Assembly (NCBI GenBank): GCA_964424545.1
Contig: CAYRJN010000029.1
Coordinates: 1 to 26,985 of the forward strand
Reading direction: 5' to 3'
DNA: 26,985 nt
Origin: JAUVIB01 sp964424545
Lineage (GTDB): Bacteria > Calditrichota > Calditrichia > Calditrichales > Calditrichaceae
Below, piece after piece: positions 15,460 through 22,535 of this stretch (position 1 is its first letter; every line of letters begins with the position of its first letter). The position numbers were made by a program, and so were the translations under genes. Under the pieces are notes generated by a model, which saw nothing but the letters and a program-made list of their open reading frames with translations, did no database searches and was not told the origin of the DNA.

Positions 15460-15720
15460 TTATAAACTCTTTTCCAAATATTTTGCTATAATTATAACGG
15501 CCAGAAAACTCAGCAGACCGTACACAATGGCGACGTCAATATAAATAACCCTTTCAAAAAGCTTAGCTATTATTGCAATAATCGATATGGAAGCGATTGT
15601 CATAATATCAAAAGCAATTACCCTGTCAACGGCGGTTTTGCCGATGATAAAGCGAAACATCGTAATTGCAATACTTAAAGCAATGATGGAAAGAGCGGTA
15701 AGCAGGAATGTATTAACCAT
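15460..15720 (-). CDS. mbxB: MnhF / MrpF-type antiporter subunit
   Basis: The product is 86 residues with three membrane helices. It has the MnhF-like G-K-T-A-V-D-R-V-I-A-F-D near residues 27-38 and I-Y-I-D-V-A-I-V-Y-G-L-L-S-F later. I start it at ATG 15720, eight bases inside mbxA (the ATG overlaps the mbxA stop as ATGGTTAA), a typical coupled junction. A longer frame opens at TTG 15744, adding eight residues, but TTG is less likely and the added residues do not resemble the family N-terminus. Confidence 0.85.
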   Translation of the reverse strand: MVNTFLLTALSIIALSIAITMFRFIIGKTAVDRVIAFDIMTIASISIIAIIAKLFERVIYIDVAIVYGLLSFLAVIIIAKYLEKSL

Positions 15721-16201
15721 ATATAACGTCCAAATATTTTTCAAACTTTTTTACAATTTTGTTGCTTGCTTCCTGAATATCTTCATTTTCAACGTCAATC
15801 CAATGAATAAAGAAAGAATCGTCCACCACCTCTACCGTTAAGGTGCCCGGAGTTAAGGTTATGGAATTAGCCAAAATCATGCGGGCGTATTTGGATTTTA
15901 ATTTTGTCTTAACCTCAACGATACCGGGATTAATAGGCAGTTTAGGAGACAAAACGCGAAGCGTTACATCGATATTTGATTTTACCAATTCAATAAAAAA
16001 CACAATAAAATATATTACCGTGTAAGCAATGGATTTGGGCGTGATTTTAAGCTCGGCAAAAAGGCGATGCTGCTTAACGGATAAACTTGCCAAAAGTAAA
16101 GCGATTACAATTCCCGAAATTAATATCTCGGGTTGTAAGGAATTATTCAGAAATATCCATACGGATAATAAAATTAGAAAAGTAACCGTAAAATTTTTCA
16201 T
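15713..16201 (-). CDS. mbxA: MnhE / MrpE-type antiporter subunit, first gene of the mbx operon
   Basis: The 162-residue protein has an N-terminal pair of membrane helices followed by a third, then a soluble cytoplasmic domain. It carries the MnhE signature N-S-I-T-L-T-P-G-T-L-T-V-E-V at about residues 111-124, followed by F-I-H-W-I-D-V. In Mrp complexes MnhE assembles with MnhF and MnhG. It opens a run of 13 leftward genes with mostly short gaps. The upstream 242 bases are gene-free and very AT-rich, so the operon promoter should lie there. The stop overlaps the start of mbxB. Confidence 0.9.
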   Translation of the reverse strand: MKNFTVTFLILLSVWIFLNNSLQPEILISGIVIALLLASLSVKQHRLFAELKITPKSIAYTVIYFIVFFIELVKSNIDVTLRVLSPKLPINPGIVEVKTKLKSKYARMILANSITLTPGTLTVEVVDDSFFIHWIDVENEDIQEASNKIVKKFEKYLDVIYG

Positions 16202-16246
16202 AGAAATCTTATATTTTTCATTTATTTGTTCTTTATTGCAAATTCT

Positions 16247-16275
16247 AATTTAATACATAAATATTATTTCACCAA
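16247..16275 (-). promoter_or_regulatory. Candidate promoter of the mbx operon
   Basis: On the minus strand, TTGGTG (16275-16270) and TAAATT (16252-16247) are 17 bases apart, about 45 bases before the mbxA ATG. Four of six bases match in each box, but the whole gap is so AT-rich that chance matches are likely. The 242-base gap from 16202 to 16443 also holds a short AT-only palindrome at 16396-16410 after the porin gene, too weak to call a terminator. Confidence 0.3.
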
Positions 16276-16443
16276 ATATAATTTTATATAACATTAAAGA
16301 TAATATATTTATACTTTTTATAGGATTATATTTTATTTTTTTATTAAATTTCATAGAATTGAATTTTTTCCTTATATAATACAGAATAAATTAAATTCTT
16401 TTAAAAAGAAGGGAAAAATAAATGTATTTTAGAAATTATTAAA

Positions 16444-17652
16444 TTAAAATGAATATTTAAAGCGCAGAAAATATTGATTCGGATATCCGCCGAATTCGCT
16501 TCCGGCTTTACCGTCCGAAATAAAAGATAAAAGGTAGGCATCCCAATTTGAAGAAAGCGAATAAGAGAGGGACGGCGCCAGAATAAAGGAATAATCATTG
16601 GGGTTAAAGATAATGAAAATATCGCCCCTAAGCAGAGGCGTAATATCATAGGCTGCTTCCTGAAAAAGGGAATGCCGTGCCGGGCTCAATTCGCCGGTCT
16701 GTACAATTTCATACTGACGATAGCCGGCCTCTTCGGTAACGCCGAGTTCGTTATATAAATATTCAGTGTGTAAATAGAGGCCGGAAGCGAAGGTGTAGTC
16801 ATAAGAAAGAGATATCGTCCAAAAAGGATCGCTCAACATTTTACCTCGATAACCCGGTAAAATATAGACGGTTTGATCGTAATTTATATCCGGCTTGGAA
16901 AAGAGAATTTCACCGCGAAATCCGCCGTCCAATAAATTACCCGCCCAGTTAAACCCCAAACGCCACATTTTTTTCTGCCAACCGGAAATTAGAGCAAAAT
17001 CGTAATCCCACTTATTAAATAGGTAGCGCCCGGCATAAATTATCTGTTCCGCCGTGCGTCCGGGGGTAAAGGCAAAATTAAGTTGAGATACGGCGCCGAC
17101 ATAATAATTGAGCGATAAAGCGTCCGTACCTGGGCGTTCGTCGTAATCAAAATTAAGGATATTGAAAGGATTAAATAAATCGGTCGGATTCCAAACAAGA
17201 CAGGCGCCCCAAACGATGCGCTGCCTTCCCAATACAGTTTCAAAATTAGAAAAACTCCAATCCATATTCAAACGATCTATTTCCGTATAAGCCGAAAAAT
17301 CAGGATTATCAACATAGGTTATCTTAGAATCGAAATAATAGCTACTGTTACTAAAGCTTTGTAAAAGATTCTCATAAGTCCGCACATTTTTCTGATAACT
17401 AAACATACTGCGCCCTTGGGCAGTAAAAATCAAATTACCGTTCGCATACCAGAAAAAATTCAAACGAAGCTGTGTGCCATTTTGGTATTTACCGAGATCA
17501 AGAGGAAGATCATAAAAATTACCCTGAAAAAGGGTGGATAGATTTTTTACGTAGCCGCCAAGCTCAAAAGGCGATAGTTGAGCCTTGAGCGGCGCGCCGT
17601 AAAAATGGAAAACAATGACAATAATAATAAAATAATTTTTATTTTGAAACAT
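16444..17652 (-). CDS. Outer-membrane beta-barrel protein, terminal gene of the Lol-like cassette
   Basis: The 402-residue protein has an N-terminal signal peptide, probably cleaved after A-P-L-K-A at about residue 24. The remainder alternates polar and aromatic residues in the manner of beta-strands and ends in aromatic Phe (F-L-R-F-K-Y-S-F), the usual barrel-assembly signal. An internal block, L-G-R-Q-R-I-V-W-G and W-N-P-T-D-L-F-N-P-F-N, resembles DUF1302-type and related porins often found beside LolA-like and RND or ABC genes. It lies 43 bases after the ATPase gene. A dedicated outer-membrane partner of the transporter is inferred. Substrate unknown. Confidence 0.8.
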   Translation of the reverse strand: MFQNKNYFIIIVIVFHFYGAPLKAQLSPFELGGYVKNLSTLFQGNFYDLPLDLGKYQNGTQLRLNFFWYANGNLIFTAQGRSMFSYQKNVRTYENLLQSFSNSSYYFDSKITYVDNPDFSAYTEIDRLNMDWSFSNFETVLGRQRIVWGACLVWNPTDLFNPFNILNFDYDERPGTDALSLNYYVGAVSQLNFAFTPGRTAEQIIYAGRYLFNKWDYDFALISGWQKKMWRLGFNWAGNLLDGGFRGEILFSKPDINYDQTVYILPGYRGKMLSDPFWTISLSYDYTFASGLYLHTEYLYNELGVTEEAGYRQYEIVQTGELSPARHSLFQEAAYDITPLLRGDIFIIFNPNDYSFILAPSLSYSLSSNWDAYLLSFISDGKAGSEFGGYPNQYFLRFKYSF

Positions 17653-17695
17653 GCTTAATTTTTATTTGATTGGCTTCCATTTAACAAAAAGCTTA

Positions 17696-18385
17696 TCAAG
17701 CCTTTGCCTCCTCGATTTTAGCGATTTTGCCGTCCACAAGCGTTACGATTCGACGCGCCCGTTTCATTACCCGCGGATCATGCGTAGAAAAGATAAAAGT
17801 CATACCGCTTTTTTTATTCAATTCTTCCATTAAGTCCAGCAGCGATTCCGCCGAAGCCGTATCAAGATTCGCTGTCGGTTCGTCGGCCAGTACAAACGAG
17901 GGCTTAGACGCCAAAGCGCGGGCAACAGCCACGCGTTGCTGCTCGCCGCCGGAAAGCTGCGAAGGCCGTGTGTCTATTTTTGCTTCCAGCCCCACTTGCT
18001 TTAACAATTTCACCGCCCGCCCTTCACGTTCCTCTTTGGATACGCCTTGCAGCAACATAATAAACTCTACGTTTTCTTTGGCGCTGAAAACGGGAATTAA
18101 ATTATATGCTTGAAAAACAAATCCGATTTTTTGCAGACGGAAATCAACTAATTGGTTTGCTTTTAAAGCAGATAAATCAACACCGTCTACAACTATCTTA
18201 CCTTCGGTATAGTCATCCAAACCGCCAATCATATTAAGCAAGGTTGTTTTACCCGACCCGGAAGGTCCGACAATAGCCGTAAACTCGTTTTTTTCAATCG
18301 TAAAATTAACATTTTGCACTGCGTAAACCGGAACGGAAGTCGTATTATATATCTTGGTTAAATTGCTAATTTCAATAAGCGCCAT
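17696..18385 (-). CDS. ABC transporter ATPase, LolD/MacB type
   Basis: The 229-residue ATPase has Walker A G-P-S-G-S-G-K-T-T near residue 40, Q-loop V-F-Q-A-Y-N-L-I-P, ABC signature L-S-G-G-E-Q-Q-R-V-A, Walker B V-L-A-D-E-P-T-A-N-L-D, and the switch His in S-T-H-D-P-R-V. The full-length, LolD-like architecture pairs with FtsX/MacB-type permeases, and two lie immediately upstream. I prefer ATG 18385 to ATG 18391 because GGGAG lies seven bases before the former and only one before the latter. It powers the two permeases encoded just upstream; an alternative is a MacB-like efflux function. Confidence 0.92.
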   Translation of the reverse strand: MALIEISNLTKIYNTTSVPVYAVQNVNFTIEKNEFTAIVGPSGSGKTTLLNMIGGLDDYTEGKIVVDGVDLSALKANQLVDFRLQKIGFVFQAYNLIPVFSAKENVEFIMLLQGVSKEEREGRAVKLLKQVGLEAKIDTRPSQLSGGEQQRVAVARALASKPSFVLADEPTANLDTASAESLLDLMEELNKKSGMTFIFSTHDPRVMKRARRIVTLVDGKIAKIEEAKA

Positions 18386-18450
18386 GTTCATGCTCCCAAA
18401 AAGATTTTGATTATTGTTTGTCTTGACAAAATCTATTCCCTCTATCCGTG

Positions 18451-19665
18451 TCAGTATGTCCGTATCGCCTGCGCCGGTTTTATATGAATCGCTTTCACCG
18501 CCGGATATAAGGCCGCTATATTTGCCGCCAAAATAATCATAATAGACAACACAAAATACATCGAAAGAGGCAATTCCGGATAAAGCATTGCGCTTACGCC
18601 AAAGCTCTCCAGGCTGGCGGAAATAATGGAAAGATCAATGCCTGCTTTCGACCAATAATCGATTGTAACAGCCGCGATTAGAATACCGCTTAAACCGCCC
18701 GTTACCGATAAAAATACGGTTTCCAAAATAATCATGATGAAAATTTTCATACGCTTCATACCGACAGCTATTAATACCCCGAATTCTCGAATACGGTCTA
18801 TGATGGACATCAGCATTGTGTTGGTAATGCCGAAAACCAGAGCAAATAGAATAATAGCCACGAACAGGTAGGTAAAATTTTCCATAGAATCGGATAGAAA
18901 AGCAATTTCCGGCGCGATCTCTTCCCACGATTGCACGGATAAACGAGGGTATTGCTTTTTTAATATACGCAAAACTTGAGGGATATTTTTCTCCTTATCT
19001 AAACGGATGGCAATTTCATGGATAATCGGTTTGCTTTCAAGCGCTCTAAACAAATCATTCCGATTGATAAAAACATGCATTCCGTCAAATTGCGCCGATT
19101 CCGTTTTGTATATGCCCGCCACCCGACAAGAATTATAGACAATAGACTCATGTATGCCCTCAAAACTCAAAACGATTTTAGAGCGAATTTTCAGATTTAA
19201 GCGTTTGGCCAACTTTTGACCGATTATGATGCGATTTTTCTTTGACAGCTCATCATACGAACCGCTTATTAACTGTTTGGAAATAGAGGTCGTATTTTTA
19301 GCCTCCGCCGGATTAATCCCGATAATTTGCACGCCGTATGTTGAAGCCGGTGACGCCGCCATTCCTTCAATAAGCGTTCGGCCGGAGACATTCCGCACAT
19401 ATTTTATTTTTTTTATCGCTCCGACTATCTCCAAACCATCAGGAATATAAGCTTTAATATCTCTATCCCGCGTATAAAACGGTTTATGGATTTGGATATG
19501 ACTTAAATTCCTCTCAATCGCCAGATTAACCATGGATTCTCCCATACCGATCATCACGGCGCCGGAAAACAGACCGCCCCACAACCCGAAGGCCAGGGCA
19601 ACAATGACAATCAGACTGCGTTTTTTATTTCTCCAAATATTTTTCCAAGCCAGCGCTGTTAACAT
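18451..19665 (-). CDS. FtsX/MacB-type ABC permease, second of a pair
   Basis: The 404-residue protein starts with L-A-W-K-N-I-W-R-N-K-K-R-S-L, a membrane helix, a periplasmic MacB-PCD-like domain (about 40-260), then three helices in the FtsX domain. The T-N-T-M-L-M-S-I-I-D-R-I-R-E-F-G-V coupling region and the C-terminal I-K-P-A-Q-A-I-R motif are typical of LolC/LolE-type permeases. A strong AAGGAG site precedes the ATG. Sequence and length match the upstream permease, so the two probably form a heterodimer in the manner of LolC/LolE. Start, stop and membrane layout are regular. Confidence 0.9.
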   Translation of the reverse strand: MLTALAWKNIWRNKKRSLIVIVALAFGLWGGLFSGAVMIGMGESMVNLAIERNLSHIQIHKPFYTRDRDIKAYIPDGLEIVGAIKKIKYVRNVSGRTLIEGMAASPASTYGVQIIGINPAEAKNTTSISKQLISGSYDELSKKNRIIIGQKLAKRLNLKIRSKIVLSFEGIHESIVYNSCRVAGIYKTESAQFDGMHVFINRNDLFRALESKPIIHEIAIRLDKEKNIPQVLRILKKQYPRLSVQSWEEIAPEIAFLSDSMENFTYLFVAIILFALVFGITNTMLMSIIDRIREFGVLIAVGMKRMKIFIMIILETVFLSVTGGLSGILIAAVTIDYWSKAGIDLSIISASLESFGVSAMLYPELPLSMYFVLSIMIILAANIAALYPAVKAIHIKPAQAIRTY

Positions 19666-19727
19666 CTAACGCTCCTTATTTTTCTCTGCGAACAAACTCT
19701 TCATTAATGCCATTTATCATATTTATT

Positions 19728-20942
19728 CTACCGTCTTACCGCTTCCACGGGATTTAAGCGATAGATATGAACAATAGAATAAACGACCGTTATCATCGCA
19801 ATAAAAAGCACGACTTCCGCTTGTGAAAAGAATATACCGATTTCTTTACTAAAACAGATAATCGGTTCAATACCCAGCGAATCGTACAATTTAGCTTTAT
19901 TGCCGGAAACGGGGATCGGATTATGATACATATATATAATAAGCGGAAAACTTGCCGCCATTCCGACAAGCGCTCCCAGTAAAGAGATAATAATCGATTC
20001 CAGCGCCGTTATCAATATCAACTTACTTTTGCGCATTCCCACGGAAATAAGAATACCAAACTCTTTGGTACGTTCCGCAATCATCATCATTACCGTGCCA
20101 AGTATTCCGAAACCGATAACAATATACAAAATTGCCAGCATAATCAAACCGCCGGCATTATCCGTTTGAATATTTTGCTTCAAATCCGGCATCATCTCAT
20201 CCCAAGTTAAAACATCATAAGAATCGCCGATAATTTCTCTTACGCGTTTCTTAATTTTATGGAGTTTATTAATATTGTCAATCATAATGGGTAAGGAGGT
20301 AATTCTATTTTCGGCGGAAAACACCTCCTGAGCATTGGAAAGCGTTATAAAAATCATCCCGTTATTCATTTGTTCAAAAGGTAATTTTACGATTCCCGAA
20401 ACGGGTAAAATAGCTGCTGCGATCTGTCCGTGATATCCTTGTCCGTATAAAACAACGCTGTCGCCGATCGAAACCTTCAGCATGGCGGCTAAGCCCGAGC
20501 CAAGCAACGCCCCTTTAGATGAAGGCGCCAAATATTCTCCTTTTATAAGCCGTCCCTGCAAATCGGTCATTTTTTCTTCTTCTCGAGGGTCGACCCCTAT
20601 CACGGATGTTACTTTTGTCGTCATCTCTTTTGATATCAGCGCAAAGGCTTCAAAACGCGGCGTAACGGAAGTCACGTTTTCAATATTTTTTATCTGTTTT
20701 AATTTATCCGCTTCAATAATAATGCTTTTATTAAGTGAACGATTATCCCAATAGCCCCTACCTTGCACTTGCAGATAACCGGTAAAGAGTTTGGCGGATG
20801 AATAAATCATATAACTATAGGAACCCAGCTGAGCCGAACGCATAAAGATCGCCAGAACTACGGAAAAGAATACGGAAGCCGCTACAATTACGGTACGCTT
20901 CTTATTTCTCCATATATTTCGCCATGCTAATAAAAAATACAT
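19728..20942 (-). CDS. FtsX/MacB-type ABC permease, first of a pair
   Basis: The 404-residue protein shares the plan of its downstream neighbour: N-terminal L-A-W-R-N-I-W-R-N-K-K-R-T and one helix, a periplasmic domain (about 40-265), then three FtsX helices with I-A-E-R-T-K-E-F-G-I-L and the C-terminal L-N-P-V-E-A-V-R-R. An AAGGAT ribosome site precedes the ATG. It starts 26 bases after the LolA-like gene. The equal length of the two permeases suggests a duplicated pair that has since diverged, especially in the periplasmic domain. Confidence 0.9.
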   Translation of the reverse strand: MYFLLAWRNIWRNKKRTVIVAASVFFSVVLAIFMRSAQLGSYSYMIYSSAKLFTGYLQVQGRGYWDNRSLNKSIIIEADKLKQIKNIENVTSVTPRFEAFALISKEMTTKVTSVIGVDPREEEKMTDLQGRLIKGEYLAPSSKGALLGSGLAAMLKVSIGDSVVLYGQGYHGQIAAAILPVSGIVKLPFEQMNNGMIFITLSNAQEVFSAENRITSLPIMIDNINKLHKIKKRVREIIGDSYDVLTWDEMMPDLKQNIQTDNAGGLIMLAILYIVIGFGILGTVMMMIAERTKEFGILISVGMRKSKLILITALESIIISLLGALVGMAASFPLIIYMYHNPIPVSGNKAKLYDSLGIEPIICFSKEIGIFFSQAEVVLFIAMITVVYSIVHIYRLNPVEAVRR

Positions 20943-20968
20943 TTACTTATCCTTAAACGCCACTCTAT

Positions 20969-21724
20969 TTAACGAAGGTGTTTCATGTTTTTTTGCGAAA
21001 AAAAGGATTTTTTGACGGGAACATTAAACTTAATATTCAGATATTCCATAACGGTTTTTTGCCCGGGTTTATCCACAGGCTGCATTTCCCATCGCGTGGG
21101 GATTACTCTACCGCCCATTCTTTTTACCCGATCGCCAATCATTTTTTTTATCAAATAACCGTCTTCGTCATAGTAATCGGAGCGCAAAGAGAGATAACCT
21201 TTTTCAGATATCCAGACGATGATTTTACCCCATACAACGTTAGCATTTTCTTTCGGCGTCATCTCAATTTTATAACAATCATAAGCACCGTATTTTTCCC
21301 GCCCGATAATTTTATGATGATAATCATTTACAATGGAAGATTGTTTTACCAAATCATCGTTTGTAAAATCGGAACCCATCCAAGATTGCAGCATCATAGA
21401 GGGAGGTATTTTAATAATACGATGAATACCAGGTATCCAGTTCCACACTTCCGTTTTCCTTTTCAGCGTTACCATACCCTTGTCTTTCGCCGGTGAAGTG
21501 ATTAAAATCAGAGCGTAATCAGGTTCCAGTGCCCACATCTTCATAACCATTTCCCTGGACCAGTCCGGTTTAATCACGCTCATTTTCACTTCGCTGTACC
21601 TGCTTTTTGCCTTAATCAGTTCATCGGCTTTTTTAACGATTTCTTTAGCGTCCTGCGCGGAAAGCGCTGAAATGAAAAGAAATAAAACAACCGTTTTATA
21701 TAGATTAAGATAATTAAAGCCCAT
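20969..21724 (-). CDS. LolA-like periplasmic outer-membrane lipoprotein-sorting protein
   Basis: The 251-residue protein has an N-terminal signal peptide, probably cut after I-S-A-L-S-A near residue 22. The mature part matches the LolA-like family (PF17131 in my recollection). It has P-D-W-S-R-E-M-V-M-K-M-W, W-N-W-I-P-G-I-H-R and the distinctive M-G-S-D-F-T-N-D-D-L-V near residues 117-127. Such proteins have a half-barrel that shields acyl chains and probably move lipoprotein or lipid from the permeases across the periplasm. It begins two bases after the tetR stop with GGGGA as ribosome site, so tetR is translationally linked to it. Canonical LolA is shorter and diverges strongly. Confidence 0.87.
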   Translation of the reverse strand: MGFNYLNLYKTVVLFLFISALSAQDAKEIVKKADELIKAKSRYSEVKMSVIKPDWSREMVMKMWALEPDYALILITSPAKDKGMVTLKRKTEVWNWIPGIHRIIKIPPSMMLQSWMGSDFTNDDLVKQSSIVNDYHHKIIGREKYGAYDCYKIEMTPKENANVVWGKIIVWISEKGYLSLRSDYYDEDGYLIKKMIGDRVKRMGGRVIPTRWEMQPVDKPGQKTVMEYLNIKFNVPVKKSFFSQKNMKHLR

Positions 21725-21726
21725 CT

Positions 21727-22344
21727 CTAATCCCCGTTATTTTTAATACCGTTAATTAAAACATTAAGCCACTCGTCGGTAACGGATTGAAGATCAAAAA
21801 TATTACGATCGAGCGTCCATTGTAATAACAACCCGTCGAACGACCCTATAACAGCCGAAGCGACCGCTTTTTTATCCATCTCCCTGAAAGAACCTTCATC
21901 AATACCTTGTTGTAAAACTTCAATTAATATGTTTCGGAATACGGCATACATCTCTTTTAGATTAATAACATCCAAAATTTCCTCATCTTTTGTGCGAATT
22001 CCCTCCGCCCAAAAATCCATCATAATCCCGGCTAATTCACTATTTTCGGAAAAGAAATCCGTCAAAACAGTTTTTGTAAGATTATGAATTTTATGCAAGG
22101 CCGTATCGCCGGAGCGCATTATTTGAAATATCCGTTCTTCAATTTCTTTAAAATGGGCAAGATAGGCCTCTTTAAAAATCCCCTCTTTACTGTCAAAATA
22201 TTCGTAAATAGTGCCCTTTCCGATTTTTGCGCGATTAGCGATATCGATCATTTTACTTTTTTGGATTCCCTTCTCGGCAAAAACCCGCATAGCCGCTTGC
22301 AATATTTCTTTTCTCTTTTGCGCTTTATCGATGATTTTGGGCAT
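21727..22344 (-). CDS. TetR/AcrR-family repressor of its own operon
   Basis: The protein is 205 residues from ATG 22344. It has an N-terminal helix-turn-helix: R-K-E-I-L-Q-A-A-M-R-V-F-A-E-K-G, then I-D-I-A-N-R-A-K-I-G-K-G-T-I-Y-E-Y-F. A longer frame opens at 22500, but it adds 52 hydrophobic or low-complexity residues not found in the family. The chosen ATG has AAGGAAG at ideal spacing. The C-terminal ligand domain is divergent, so the inducer is unknown. It leads the operon, and the palindrome at 22365-22378 between its promoter and ATG is the expected autorepression site. Confidence 0.92.
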   Translation of the reverse strand: MPKIIDKAQKRKEILQAAMRVFAEKGIQKSKMIDIANRAKIGKGTIYEYFDSKEGIFKEAYLAHFKEIEERIFQIMRSGDTALHKIHNLTKTVLTDFFSENSELAGIMMDFWAEGIRTKDEEILDVINLKEMYAVFRNILIEVLQQGIDEGSFREMDKKAVASAVIGSFDGLLLQWTLDRNIFDLQSVTDEWLNVLINGIKNNGD

Positions 22345-22364
22345 TTTTCTTCCTTTTATTATTG

Positions 22365-22378
22365 ACCGACTGGTCGGT
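22365..22378. promoter_or_regulatory. TetR-type operator palindrome
   Basis: ACCGAC (22365-22370), TG, GTCGGT (22373-22378) form a perfect inverted repeat with a two-base centre, of the kind bound by AcrR-like TetR repressors. It sits directly downstream of the -10 box at the predicted transcription start, where bound repressor would block RNA polymerase. Confidence 0.85.
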
Positions 22379-22381
22379 ACT

Positions 22382-22410
22382 AATATATTGATTATTATTT
22401 TTTTTGTCAA
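22382..22410 (-). promoter_or_regulatory. Near-consensus sigma-70 promoter of the tetR-Lol-like operon
   Basis: On the minus strand, TTGACA (22410-22405) and TATATT (22387-22382) are separated by 17 bases. The -35 is perfect and the -10 matches five of six. The predicted start point falls within the palindrome at 22365-22378. The ATG lies 30-35 bases downstream. This is the clearest promoter in the window. Confidence 0.85.
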
Positions 22411-22535
22411 TATGGCGCTAAAAAATTTTACTATCATACTCTGAATATTTATATTAAGTTTATAATATTTCAGATTAACTTTGTCCTTATTCTTTAACAA
22501 TAAATTTATTTTTAAGCGGAGATACTTTAATCGCC

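Noticed and set aside
15721..15744. TTG start at 15744 for the MnhF-like gene
   Set aside because: The ATG at 15720, overlapping the mbxA stop, gives a typical coupled junction and a family-like N-terminus.
4677..16201. Ordinary NADH:quinone oxidoreductase (complex I)
   Set aside because: No NuoE, F, G or NuoA; MnhB-, C-, E-, F-, G-type Mrp subunits are present; quinone-contact His and Tyr are replaced in the NuoD-like protein.
22345..22500. N-terminal extension of the TetR protein to 22500
   Set aside because: It would run through the near-consensus promoter and operator, and the extra residues do not resemble the family; ATG 22344 has a good ribosome site.
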